Origin: CAZZCN01 sp964652975 | GTDB lineage: Bacteria > Bacillota > Clostridia > Saccharofermentanales > UBA5734 | Length of the DNA: 11,119 nucleotides | Reading direction: 5' to 3' | Assembly: GCA_964652975.1 (NCBI GenBank) | Contig: CAZZCN010000086.1 | Span: 1-11,119, forward strand | In this document: one piece after another, positions 1-7,687 of the stretch | Layout: each line of letters opens with the position of its first letter | Position numbering within the stretch: the stretch's first letter is position 1 | The notes under the pieces: generated by a model | Told to the model about the DNA's origin: nothing | The model's input: only the letters and a program-made list of their open reading frames with translations | The model's database searches: none | Made by a program: the position numbers and the translations under genes

Positions 1-2
1 TT

Positions 3-164
3 ACAGACTACCTCCGAGACGGATTTGAGGTATTGCACTCTCTTGGCGAACATGCCCTGGTGGCCGATATCAGAGACTTCATAAGCCGCCGTTCAAAAAA
101 TATAAGTCAAAGCAGAGAAATCCAAGAGTTCTCACACAGAGGCGCGAAGCTCACTGGGTTTTAA
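3..164 (+). CDS. C-terminal fragment of an unrecognised protein
   Basis: This reading frame is open from the left edge of the window and ends at TAA 162-164, leaving 53 visible residues. The fragment is hydrophilic and rich in charged residues (for example EHALVADIRDFISRRS, then a basic tail ending in KLTGF), with no membrane segment. I do not recognise the family, and no motif is complete enough to name a function. It lies upstream of surface-glycan genes on the same strand, so it may belong to the same locus, but that is inference from position only. The codon pattern is consistent with coding sequence and no competing frame is open through the stretch. Confidence 0.55.
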   Translation, partial: TDYLRDGFEVLHSLGEHALVADIRDFISRRSKNISQSREIQEFSHRGAKLTGF

Positions 165-179
165 ATAATAAATTACTGC

Positions 180-197
180 AAATTCGTGAAATTCGTT
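180..197. repeat. Two-copy 9-bp tandem repeat
   Basis: AAATTCGTG is followed directly by AAATTCGTT, two units differing only at the last base. On the other strand it reads as AACGAATTTCACGAATTT. From memory, similar short CACGAATT-type strings recur in spacers of some bacterial genomes, but I cannot confirm that here. No function is assigned. Confidence 0.5.
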
Positions 198-225
198 GGC
201 AGTCCACTGTTTTTCTCGATTTAAC
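196..225 (+). promoter_or_regulatory. Possible sigma-70-type promoter
   Basis: TTGGCA (196-201) matches the -35 consensus at five of six positions. It is followed after 18 bp by TTTAAC (220-225), which matches the -10 consensus at about four of six. This would start transcription about 95 bp before the ATG at 329. Chance matches of this quality are common in A+T-rich spacers, so the call is tentative. Confidence 0.25.
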
Positions 226-328
226 ATGCAAACCTTGCTGTTAATTTTATGTGGTTGAAGAATCTTATTTCACATGTTTAGTGTATTTTTCAGTAAATAA
301 TCTGAATTACTTTGATTATTGGAAATTC

Positions 329-2389
329 ATGAATCAAGAAGCGCCAGACTCAAACGACAGTAAATGCAGCCTTGTAATGCTAAGTTCCGCTCTGGCAATC
401 GCAATTATTGCCGGACTCGCGTTTGTGCTTGCCTTAACAATAAGCCAATTCTCCCCTTCGCCAGCTCCCGCTGACCTCTCTAAGTTTACTCAACCTGTCG
501 CATCTGCAATTCTTCCGGAGCCCACCGAAAGAAGAGTCTTCCAGCTCATGGTGCTTTTGGCACCTATCATCGTTTTGCTGTCTAACTCAATAGTCCAGAG
601 AGTCCAGCAGGCATTCTTCTTTTCTTCAGCTTTAGTAAGGTGGGGATATCTCACCATTTCGTTATTAATGCTTGTTTGGGTTAACTCATGGGCGTATTGG
701 CCAGACTATATGTTATCTGCTGGATTAGGCTCGTTTTCATTTGTGTTTCCAATCGTTACCGGACTTATCCTCATAGGATTTGCATACAGGCACACATCCC
801 CTCTTCAGTGGATGGACACCTTAATCAGGAAACATTTTACGCTTATTTTAACAATTATACTGGGAACTTTCTTTCTTATAGCTGTCAGCTTCAGGGTTTT
901 TGATTGGAAAATGCTGTTAAACAATCTTACTTTTGCCGTAATACACGATCTTAATCCTGTGCTGTATTATGCGTCTCTGGCTGAAACAGGAAATTACTCG
1001 ACATGCCTTGGAGCGCCGCAGTACGGTTTTTATTCCTTTTATTTGAAACCGGTATTCAGAGTAATAGGATTGACCATTTACTCGTTTTCGCTTGTTATGA
1101 CAGTTCTTTATTTGCTCGGAATCATTGCGATTGCCGTGCCTATTTACAGGAATTTGCAAAACATTTATCTCAAACTGCTATTAATTCCGGCATTATGCGC
1201 ACTTCAAGGGGGGCTAATTCAAGTACATGCTGTCTGGGATCCATATTTCCAATATTATCCTATTCGATTCATAGTTCCGGCCTTATCCGTCCTTATGCTA
1301 TACATGATACTCCGAACAAAGAAAGAGAATATACGTTTCTGCCTTATGGTCTTATCCTCATTCCTTCTGGGTTTTTTAGTATTTTGGAATTTCGATTCCG
1401 GCATAGTAACAATAATTGCATGGCTTGGTTTTTTCCTTTTGCTTGCTGCCGCTGAAACATTTAAGTGTCGTTCCATGTTTAATCCCGAATCCTTGTTATT
1501 CCTTGCGGTGGCAGGAATGCTGGCGTTGGGTGTTGGAGTTGCCGGCTTTATCCTATTTACATGTGATAAATCAGGGCTCTCTTTCGCGCGATTATTTGAA
1601 ATGCAAAGAGTATTTTATTTGACTGGATTCAATATGTTGCCAATCCCGAGAAGCCCACACCCATGGATGGCTGTTGCAGGCGTATACGTTGTGACCTTGG
1701 TTCTGACCCTCCCTGTCATTTTACGTACAGGGCTGCAATGCTCTACCAAGCGCATGCTCGGGTTATACATTGCAATTATCGGTATCGGGTTATTTACTTA
1801 TTATCAGGGACGCTCTCACGATCGAGTCTTGCCGGCAGTGATCTGGCCCGCTATTTTCTGCTGTTTTCTAGCCTGTGATTGGTGCCTTTCTGTGAATTCC
1901 GCAAAACGACTATCCCTCATAATGTTTTTAACTCTGCCATTTTTAATTCTTTCCGTATCCTTAACTGTTAAACTTGCCTGGAACTTTCCTTGGTATTTCA
2001 ATAGAATTATTTTATTGCATCAAGAGCTTGCGACAAACGAATTGACAACCAGTATCGCACCTATTTCCTACACTTTTGATTCACTTTCAGAATACCGCAA
2101 TGAAGCTCCAGATTCTGTGTTAATTATTCATCCGGCAGAGTCTGTCTATTATGTTGAAAGCGGGCTGCATCCATTACCACTGCTGTCGTCAGAACAGGAA
2201 AGGTTCTTCTTGCGCAAACAAGAGACAGACATGCAAAACATAATCCGATCCGGAACTGTCAGGCATCTTTTTATCAATCCGATTTTAATCCAAACGCCGA
2301 GATATGAAAAAATTGCTGAAACGATTCGCTCAAAATACAAATTGGTGGAGACTATCGACCTAATGCACTGGATCTTGAAAGAACAGTAA
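329..2389 (+). CDS. Polytopic membrane protein, GT-C glycosyltransferase-like
   Basis: The predicted protein has 686 residues with roughly 14-15 hydrophobic segments covering most of its length, beginning near residues 16-39. The last ~100 residues are hydrophilic and end in LVETIDLMHWILKEQ. A stretch from about residue 206 (HDLNPVLYYASLAETGNY, then PQYGFYSFYLKP) matches a signature I know from uncharacterised large membrane proteins resembling lipid-phosphate-sugar-dependent GT-C glycosyltransferases. The acidic residue in HDLNP could be the catalytic or metal-binding residue expected in the first external loop. The likely role is transfer of a sugar from a polyprenyl-phosphate donor on the outer face of the inner membrane. 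That is inferred from fold and locus; donor and acceptor are unknown. A GTG at 251 would add 26 residues, but I prefer ATG 329 because the protein then begins with a short polar stretch before the first membrane segment. No strong ribosome binding site supports either start. Confidence 0.75.
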   Translation: MNQEAPDSNDSKCSLVMLSSALAIAIIAGLAFVLALTISQFSPSPAPADLSKFTQPVASAILPEPTERRVFQLMVLLAPIIVLLSNSIVQRVQQAFFFSSALVRWGYLTISLLMLVWVNSWAYWPDYMLSAGLGSFSFVFPIVTGLILIGFAYRHTSPLQWMDTLIRKHFTLILTIILGTFFLIAVSFRVFDWKMLLNNLTFAVIHDLNPVLYYASLAETGNYSTCLGAPQYGFYSFYLKPVFRVIGLTIYSFSLVMTVLYLLGIIAIAVPIYRNLQNIYLKLLLIPALCALQGGLIQVHAVWDPYFQYYPIRFIVPALSVLMLYMILRTKKENIRFCLMVLSSFLLGFLVFWNFDSGIVTIIAWLGFFLLLAAAETFKCRSMFNPESLLFLAVAGMLALGVGVAGFILFTCDKSGLSFARLFEMQRVFYLTGFNMLPIPRSPHPWMAVAGVYVVTLVLTLPVILRTGLQCSTKRMLGLYIAIIGIGLFTYYQGRSHDRVLPAVIWPAIFCCFLACDWCLSVNSAKRLSLIMFLTLPFLILSVSLTVKLAWNFPWYFNRIILLHQELATNELTTSIAPISYTFDSLSEYRNEAPDSVLIIHPAESVYYVESGLHPLPLLSSEQERFFLRKQETDMQNIIRSGTVRHLFINPILIQTPRYEKIAETIRSKYKLVETIDLMHWILKEQ

Positions 2390-2517
2390 AATAAATGATC
2401 TCCTGCCGTCTTGTAATATAAGGTTTTATTCCTGAAAAGGGAATATGTCGGAACGAACTTACGTCTCATTGAGCCTTCAGTCATTGTCAAACAATGATCA
2501 ACGAGCGCGTCGTTACA

Positions 2518-2553
2518 CGTTAAAAACGTTAAAGTCGTTCAACGCCTTCAACG
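2518..2553. repeat. Degenerate 9-bp tandem repeat, four units
   Basis: The four consecutive units are CGTTAAAAA, CGTTAAAGT, CGTTCAACG and CCTTCAACG. The first three share CGTT and the last two share TTCAACG. A further CGTT lies just upstream at 2511, next to an AACGA/TCGTT inverted repeat. It may be a regulatory binding array or simply a decaying intergenic repeat; the sequence does not decide. Confidence 0.45.
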
Positions 2554-2608
2554 ATTTCTTAAATATTATTCACCATTTTAAATCAATTCCGTCTGTAAAT
2601 CCCATTCA

Positions 2609-2637
2609 TTGCAATATACATTAATTTAACTCAATAT
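2609..2637 (+). promoter_or_regulatory. Weak candidate promoter for the operon
   Basis: TTGCAA is followed after 17 bp by CAATAT. The -35 matches four of six consensus bases and the -10 only three, but the spacing is ideal and the site lies about 45 bp before the first operon gene. It is listed only as the best match in this spacer. Confidence 0.15.
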
Positions 2638-2684
2638 TTCGCTTTTTTCATGCATAAGTGACGGGGCGAAGCGCGGGAAAAAAA

Positions 2685-3182
2685 ATGAATATCATAGACG
2701 CAATAGCGGTTCTTGACAAACAAGTCCCCAATCCATCAACTGGATTACCTGACGATTTGTTCTTCTTTATTAGCAGAATGACCCCGCTCATAAATGTTGA
2801 CTTACTTATAAAGAACGAAGACAATCACACTCTTCTGACTTGGCGCGATGATGGCCTCCTAGCGCCGGGCTGGCATATTCCTGGTGGCATCATAAGATAT
2901 AAGGAAACAATTCCATCCAGAATTAAAGCCTTAGCGGCATGTGAGCTCGGAACTGTCGTCGAATTTAAAGCAAATCCATTATCTGTTAATGAAGTCATAC
3001 ATAAAGCCTTTAAGAATCGCGGCCACTTCATTTCATTTTTATACGAATGCAGACTGATTAGCCCGCTCGATGAAAAACGCAGGTATTTAAAAGGTCTTCC
3101 AAAGCCAGGAGAATGGGCATGGCATTCCAAGTGCCCGAACAACCTAATCTCGGCTCATAAAATGTATCGGGATTTCATATGA
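2685..3182 (+). CDS. Nudix hydrolase, GDP-mannose mannosyl hydrolase-like
   Basis: The 165-residue protein matches the usual size of GDP-mannose mannosyl hydrolases (Gmm), which cleave GDP-hexoses to GDP and free sugar. The Nudix box lies at residues 68-90: PGG, then G68 with five residues to E74, and CELG at 86-89. As in Gmm, the canonical REUxEE block is altered. Here even its Arg is Ala (ALAACELG), leaving E87 as the retained glutamate. R54 in TWRDD matches the conserved arginine before the Nudix box in this family, and FISRMTPLINVDLLI and a HSKCPNNLI tail are typical of polysaccharide-locus members. I prefer ATG 2685 over the in-frame GTG at 2658, which would add nine atypical residues; the purine run GGGAAAA before the ATG gives only weak support. 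The stop overlaps the next start by 4 bp (ATGA), implying translational coupling. The true substrate may be another nucleotide sugar. Confidence 0.8.
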   Translation: MNIIDAIAVLDKQVPNPSTGLPDDLFFFISRMTPLINVDLLIKNEDNHTLLTWRDDGLLAPGWHIPGGIIRYKETIPSRIKALAACELGTVVEFKANPLSVNEVIHKAFKNRGHFISFLYECRLISPLDEKRRYLKGLPKPGEWAWHSKCPNNLISAHKMYRDFI

Positions 3183-4240
3183 ATATCATTAAACAGGATT
3201 TAGAACACATATTGAGGCATACGCGTGACCTATGGGGCGAGTTGCGGGGAAAGAGAATTTTTATAACTGGAGGCACTGGCTTCTTCGGACGCTGGTTACT
3301 TGAGTCGTTTGCTTATGTGAATACGAAACTGGATTTGAAGGCCAGCATCACCGTACTAAGTCGCAATCCAGACGCATTCATCCTCCAAGCACCGGAATTA
3401 TGCAGTAATCCTGCAATCACATTCTGTCGGGGAGATGTACGGGACTTCATTTTTCCAGAAGAAGAATATCCTTTTATCATTCACTGTGCAACAGATGCGA
3501 GTGCCAAGTTAAATGACGAAGCTCCTTTGCTAATGTTTGATACTATCACACAAGGCACCCGCAGGACTTTGGATTTCGCGGCACACGCTAAATGTCGGAA
3601 ATTCCTTCTTATAAGTTCTGGGGCTGTATACGGGAAACAGCCGCCAGCAATAACTCATATACCGGAAACATACACTGGTGCGCCTGATACAATGAATCCA
3701 GCCAATGCCTATGGGGAAGGAAAACGAGCAGCCGAGCTATTATGCACGCTTTATCATAAAGCTCATCCTGAGCTTGAAACCAAAATAGCCCGTTGCTTTG
3801 CGTTTGTAGGTCCTTATTTACCACTCGATACGCACTTTGCAATAGGAAACTTTATCAGAGATGCACTAAATGGTGGCCCGATCCGAGTCAATGGCGATGG
3901 AACCCCTTACAGATCATACCTTTATGCTTCGGATTTGGCGATCTGGCTTTGGACGATCTTAATAAAAGGAAAAGAGTGCCAGCCGTATAATGTCGGCTCA
4001 AAGGAGGATTTGCCTGTTGCTGATTTGGCGCATAAAGTGGCCAATATCCATGGTAATATTAAAGTAAATATTGCTTTATCCACAAAACAAGGGATATCTG
4101 TCTCAAGATATGTTCCGTCTGTGTTCCTTGCTGAAAAAGAGTTAAAATTGAAGGCTGAAATTGGTTTAGACGAAGCAATTCGCAGAAGTATTAATTATGC
4201 GTCAAATCAAAAGCTTTTTTCAAAAACAATAAGGGGATGA
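3179..4240 (+). CDS. NAD-dependent epimerase/dehydratase (extended SDR)
   Basis: This 353-residue extended short-chain dehydrogenase acts on nucleotide sugars in the cytoplasm. Residues 1-24 form a short leader before the Rossmann fold. TGGTGFFG at 30-37 supplies the GxxGxxG dinucleotide-binding loop, SSGAVYG at 146-152 carries the active-site Ser region, and Y178-GEG-K182 is the YxxxK catalytic pair. NVGSKEDLPV late in the protein is the usual motif near the substrate-binding end. The Asp-Glu pair that marks 4,6-dehydratases after the Ser/Thr is absent (GAVYG instead), so an epimerase or 4-ketoreductase role is more likely than dehydratase. The exact reaction is not recognisable. It starts inside the Nudix stop codon and ends 3 bp before the next gene. 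Nudix plus this type of SDR is a pairing I associate with polysaccharide loci. Confidence 0.82.
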   Translation: MNIIKQDLEHILRHTRDLWGELRGKRIFITGGTGFFGRWLLESFAYVNTKLDLKASITVLSRNPDAFILQAPELCSNPAITFCRGDVRDFIFPEEEYPFIIHCATDASAKLNDEAPLLMFDTITQGTRRTLDFAAHAKCRKFLLISSGAVYGKQPPAITHIPETYTGAPDTMNPANAYGEGKRAAELLCTLYHKAHPELETKIARCFAFVGPYLPLDTHFAIGNFIRDALNGGPIRVNGDGTPYRSYLYASDLAIWLWTILIKGKECQPYNVGSKEDLPVADLAHKVANIHGNIKVNIALSTKQGISVSRYVPSVFLAEKELKLKAEIGLDEAIRRSINYASNQKLFSKTIRG

Positions 4241-4246
4241 ACTTTG
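4231..4246 (+). promoter_or_regulatory. Ribosome binding site supporting a TTG start
   Basis: AAGGGGA at 4231-4237 lies 6 bp before TTG 4244-4246 and overlaps the end of the epimerase gene. It supports the rare TTG start. No ATG occurs in this frame until Met30, well inside the conserved ThDP-enzyme N-terminus. Confidence 0.6.
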
Positions 4247-6052
4247 AAAATTAGGATAGCAGACTTCATAGCAGACTGGCTGGTCAAAAAGGAAATAAGA
4301 CATGTTTTCACTGTGACCGGCGGTGGAGCTATGCATTTGAACGATGCCTTTGGGAAACACCCAAAGCTGAAATGCATTTATAGCCATCACGAGCAGGCCT
4401 CAGCCATGGCAGCTGAAAGTTACGCTAGGATTAAGGGAGAGATGGCGCTTGTATGCGTAACCAGCGGTCCCGGTGGAACCAACGCCATTACAGGCGTCCT
4501 GGGTGCCTGGCTTGATTCTGTACCTATGCTCATCATCTCAGGACAAGTTCGTTATAACACCACAGTAAGAAGTACAAGTTTGAACTTGCGCCAGCTTGGG
4601 GATCAGGAATTTGACATAACTCATTGCGTCAAAAGCATGACAAAATATGCTGAGATGATCATTGAACCAAATGAAATACTTTATCACCTTGAAAAGGCGT
4701 ATTTTCTCGCAATGAACGGCAGGCCAGGCCCTTGCTGGCTGGATGTGCCACTGGATGTTCAGGGAGCAGTAATAGATACGGCAAAACTGAAAAAGTATGA
4801 TCCAAAAGAAGATAAGCATGAAATTGCGCCGAAAACCGACAGCAAGACCATCCTTTCAGTTTTGGAGAAAATAAGAGATGCAAAAAGGCCTGTCATACTT
4901 GCGGGGTCGGCAATTCGCTCCTCCGGCGCGCTGAATGACTTTTACAGGCTCGTTGATAAATTGAATATTCCTGTCGTGACCGCATGGAACGCGCATGATG
5001 TTATTTGGAATAACCACCCCTTATACTTTGGCAGACCTGGCACTATAGGTGACCGCCCGGGTAATTTCATTACACAAAATGCCGATCTTCTTCTTGTATT
5101 GGGATGCCGCCTCAATATTAGACAAATCAGCTATAACTGGAAAATGTTTGCGAGGGACGCTTACAAGATAGTCGTGGATATTGACAGAAACGAGCTTATA
5201 AAACCAACAATTTGCCCTAATATGCCAATACAAGCTGACATTGCTGAATTCGTCCCAGCACTTCTTAAATTGGCAGATCCCTTAAGAAAGAAAAAAGATT
5301 GGCTTGATTATTGCCGGAAAATTAAGACCAAGTTTCCAATAACGAATGAAATATGTCCAAAAGGGACGGCAAAGGTGAATCCTTACTACTTTGTGAGGGC
5401 CTTTACTGAAAAGCTGGAAGAGAACGATATCATAGTTGCTGGCAATGGGAGTGCATGCGTTGTAGCCTTCCAGGCTGCCTACATAAAAAAAGGACAGAGA
5501 CTTTATACCAATTCAGGTTGTGCATCAATGGGTTATGACCTGCCAGCAGCCATGGGTGCACATGTGGCATCAGGTAAAAAAATTTACTGTATAGCAGGGG
5601 ACGGTTCCATACAGATGAATATCCAGGAGTTGCAGACAATTATTCACAATAAGATGGATATAACTATTTTCCTTTTCAACAATGATGGCTATCATTCAAT
5701 CAGGCAGACACAAAAAGCATTTTTTGGGGAACCACTTGTCGGAGTTAATTCTCCAACAGGCATCAGTTTTCCAGACGCTCAAAAAATAAGCTCAGCGTAT
5801 GGGCTGAACTTTTTACGGATAGATAAAAATAATTTAGTAGATTCAGTTTTGAAAAATGTCTTAAAAATCAAAGGCCCATGCCTGTGCGAGGTAATACTGG
5901 ACCTGGCCCAAAATTTTGCACCAAAACTGGCATCCAAGAACCTGGGAGGCGGAAAGATGTTCTCTCCCCCTCTTGAAGACATGTACCCGTTTTTAGATCG
6001 GGAAGTATTTGAGGAATGCATGATAATTAAACCGATTGATGACTCAAATTGA
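4244..6052 (+). CDS. ThDP-dependent enzyme, acetolactate synthase-like
   Basis: The 602-residue protein has the three-domain layout of the acetolactate synthase/pyruvate decarboxylase family. In the N-terminal PYR domain, E50 in SHHEQASAMAAE is the glutamate that activates thiamine diphosphate, followed by TSGPGGTNAITG at 73-84. A central domain follows, and then a C-terminal PP domain with the cofactor motif running from GDGS (452-455) to NND (479-481). Such enzymes decarboxylate pyruvate or another 2-keto acid and transfer the acyl unit to a carbonyl. In polysaccharide loci, relatives such as YerE add an acetyl branch to a keto-sugar nucleotide. NNDGYHSIRQTQ differs from the motif of housekeeping IlvB, and no small regulatory subunit gene follows, so a dedicated sugar-modifying role is likelier than valine synthesis. 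It starts at TTG 4244, 3 bp after the epimerase stop. The acceptor is unknown. Confidence 0.85.
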   Translation: MKIRIADFIADWLVKKEIRHVFTVTGGGAMHLNDAFGKHPKLKCIYSHHEQASAMAAESYARIKGEMALVCVTSGPGGTNAITGVLGAWLDSVPMLIISGQVRYNTTVRSTSLNLRQLGDQEFDITHCVKSMTKYAEMIIEPNEILYHLEKAYFLAMNGRPGPCWLDVPLDVQGAVIDTAKLKKYDPKEDKHEIAPKTDSKTILSVLEKIRDAKRPVILAGSAIRSSGALNDFYRLVDKLNIPVVTAWNAHDVIWNNHPLYFGRPGTIGDRPGNFITQNADLLLVLGCRLNIRQISYNWKMFARDAYKIVVDIDRNELIKPTICPNMPIQADIAEFVPALLKLADPLRKKKDWLDYCRKIKTKFPITNEICPKGTAKVNPYYFVRAFTEKLEENDIIVAGNGSACVVAFQAAYIKKGQRLYTNSGCASMGYDLPAAMGAHVASGKKIYCIAGDGSIQMNIQELQTIIHNKMDITIFLFNNDGYHSIRQTQKAFFGEPLVGVNSPTGISFPDAQKISSAYGLNFLRIDKNNLVDSVLKNVLKIKGPCLCEVILDLAQNFAPKLASKNLGGGKMFSPPLEDMYPFLDREVFEECMIIKPIDDSN

Positions 6053-6060
6053 AAACCGTA

Positions 6061-6076
6061 AAGGAAACAAAACGTG
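6061..6076 (+). promoter_or_regulatory. Ribosome binding site for a GTG start
   Basis: AAGGA at 6061-6065 sits 8 bp before GTG 6074-6076 in the 21-bp gap after the ThDP gene. It supports GTG as the aldolase start; the conserved ILDCTLRDGG motif begins only six residues later. Confidence 0.55.
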
Positions 6077-7669
6077 CGTTCAATAAAAATTCTTGATTGT
6101 ACGCTGCGCGATGGCGGCTTTGTCAATGACTGGAATTTCGGTCTTGGCACGATAGAAAGTATTATAAGCAGGCTTAACAAGGCAGGCATAGAAATCATTG
6201 AAATCGGTTTTCTGGACAAAAGGCGAAAATATGACGAAAACCGATCAATATTGCCAGATACGGAATCTATAAAACCGATATTTAAGAACCTTGACATTCA
6301 GGATTCAATGATTGTCGCAATGATAGATTTCGGCACCTGTGGATTAGAGGCTCTCACCGAAAGGAAAGATTCGGTTATAAACGGGATACGTGTTATTTTT
6401 AAAAAGAACGATTATCCCGAGGCTCTTAAGTTCTGCGCAGATATTAAGAAGAAAGGCTATGAAATCTTTATCCAGCCCGTATCAGTTACAGGCTATACCG
6501 ACGCTGAAATGGCTGAACTGCTGAAAAAGGTTAATGAAGTCGGCCCGTACGGTGTTTCCATTGTGGACACATACGGTTTGATGCACAAGAAAGAGATGCT
6601 GCACTATTTTAACATAATGGACAAGACCCTCTCAAAAAACATATCCATTGGTTACCATTCGCATAATAATTTCCAACTTGCATACTCGAACTGCACAGAG
6701 CTGATGGCCGACGCCTCGGACAGGGAACTTCTTGTCGACGGCTCTCTGTACGGCATGGGCAAAGGAGCAGGCAATGCCTGTACCGAACTTCTTGCCATGC
6801 ATCTGAACGAGAATTATGGAAAGCAGTATAGAATTGAACAGCTTCTTGAGGCGATTGACGTGGACATCATGAAGGAGTATGCAAATAAGTATTGGGGATA
6901 TTCCCTAAAGCATTTTATCGCGGCTTCGAATGACTGCCATCCGGACTATGCGTCAACGCTGCTGGATAAGAAAACCCTTTCCGTCAAATCCGTAAACGAG
7001 ATACTGTCTAGCATAACTCAGCCCGACAAACTGATTTTCAATAAAGAACTTATAGAAAAGCTATACATACAATATCAGGATAATTCAATAGATGACACTG
7101 CTGCATATGAGGCACTGCAAAGGGAGTGGCTCGGAAGAGAGATGCTTCTCCTAGTCCCAGGTAAAAGCATTGGGGAGAATAAAGATAAAATACTGGCTTT
7201 CATAAAAACAAGAAATCCCGTTGTCATATCCATAAACTGCTTCCATGAGGATATAAATATTGATTACGTCTTCATTGGCAATGCCAAAAGATACAGCCAA
7301 TTCTTCAACAAGATATACAGGAACTCGGATATAAAAGTCATCTGCACTTCCAATATATCGGAATCGAATAAGAGGATAGATTATAAGCTGAATTTTAGTT
7401 CTTTGATAAATGAGGACGCTAATATAAGGGACAATCCAGTGCTAATGCTTCTGAAATCCCTGGTAAAGATGGGGATGAAAAACGTGCATATAGCAGGATT
7501 TGACGGTTACTCCCCAAAAACACTAAACAATTACCTTGGCGAATATATCCAGTTCCTTTACTGTGATGACAACGTTCTCCTAAGGAACGAATCTATAAGA
7601 AAAGCTCTCGCTCTGATAAACAAAGATATAAAGCTGGTTTTTCTAACCCCATCCCTTTATACAAAATAG
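6074..7669 (+). CDS. HMGL/DmpG-type aldolase with C-terminal Rossmann-like domain
   Basis: The 531-residue protein opens with ILDCTLRDGG (residues 6-15), the signature of HMG-CoA lyase-like TIM-barrel aldolases; R12 and D13 correspond to the catalytic Arg and a metal ligand. H195-S-H197 in GYHSHNN gives the two metal-binding histidines, so the barrel looks active. Family members such as 4-hydroxy-2-oxovalerate aldolase make or cleave 4-hydroxy-2-keto acids using pyruvate and an aldehyde. The protein is much longer than DmpG (about 345 residues). From about residue 357 there is a second domain with LLLVPGKSI, VVISINCF, DYVFIGNAKRY, ICTSNI and IAGFDGY (474-479). That pattern recalls Rossmann-like DUF115 or sialyltransferase-like folds, but the assignment is from pattern memory only. 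It starts at GTG 6074, 21 bp after the ThDP gene. The inferred role is C-C bond formation with a sugar-derived aldehyde. Confidence 0.8.
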   Translation: MRSIKILDCTLRDGGFVNDWNFGLGTIESIISRLNKAGIEIIEIGFLDKRRKYDENRSILPDTESIKPIFKNLDIQDSMIVAMIDFGTCGLEALTERKDSVINGIRVIFKKNDYPEALKFCADIKKKGYEIFIQPVSVTGYTDAEMAELLKKVNEVGPYGVSIVDTYGLMHKKEMLHYFNIMDKTLSKNISIGYHSHNNFQLAYSNCTELMADASDRELLVDGSLYGMGKGAGNACTELLAMHLNENYGKQYRIEQLLEAIDVDIMKEYANKYWGYSLKHFIAASNDCHPDYASTLLDKKTLSVKSVNEILSSITQPDKLIFNKELIEKLYIQYQDNSIDDTAAYEALQREWLGREMLLLVPGKSIGENKDKILAFIKTRNPVVISINCFHEDINIDYVFIGNAKRYSQFFNKIYRNSDIKVICTSNISESNKRIDYKLNFSSLINEDANIRDNPVLMLLKSLVKMGMKNVHIAGFDGYSPKTLNNYLGEYIQFLYCDDNVLLRNESIRKALALINKDIKLVFLTPSLYTK

Positions 7670-7687
7670 AATACCTGGGATGAAATC

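Larger units (their letters stand above)
165..328. other. Intergenic spacer before the membrane protein gene
   Basis: This is an A+T-rich spacer of about 164 bp. It holds a 9-bp tandem duplication at 180-197 and a candidate promoter at 196-225, listed separately. The frame of the downstream gene stays open back to a GTG at 251, but the stretch 251-328 encodes an unconvincing N-terminal extension. I see no RNA gene and no clear terminator for the preceding gene. Confidence 0.5.
2390..2684. other. Intergenic spacer ahead of the six-gene operon
   Basis: This is a 295-bp non-coding stretch, A+T-rich in its second half. It contains three small inverted repeats: TATTCC/GGAATA (2427-2432 with 2440-2445), TCATTGT/ACAATGA (2481-2487 with 2491-2497, 3-nt loop) and AACGA/TCGTT (2500-2504 with 2510-2514). 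None is followed by a T-run, so none is a convincing intrinsic terminator. A degenerate 9-bp tandem array follows at 2518-2553. A weak promoter-like pair, TTGCAA (2609-2614) and CAATAT (2632-2637) with 17-bp spacing, is the best candidate I see for the operon promoter. No open frame here resembles a gene. Confidence 0.5.

Noticed and set aside
1003..1455. 150-codon open frame on the + strand inside the membrane protein gene
   Set aside because: It is an out-of-frame overlap with a long hydrophobic protein that carries a recognisable family signature; the alternative product has no sensible domain.
2427..2497. Terminator for the membrane protein gene from the small hairpins in the spacer
   Set aside because: The stems are 6-7 bp and A+T-rich, and neither is followed by a T-run on either strand.
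5779..6297. 172-codon open frame on the minus strand spanning the ThDP/aldolase junction
   Set aside because: It runs antisense to two strongly conserved genes and its translation shows no recognisable motif; it is a shadow of their codon pattern.
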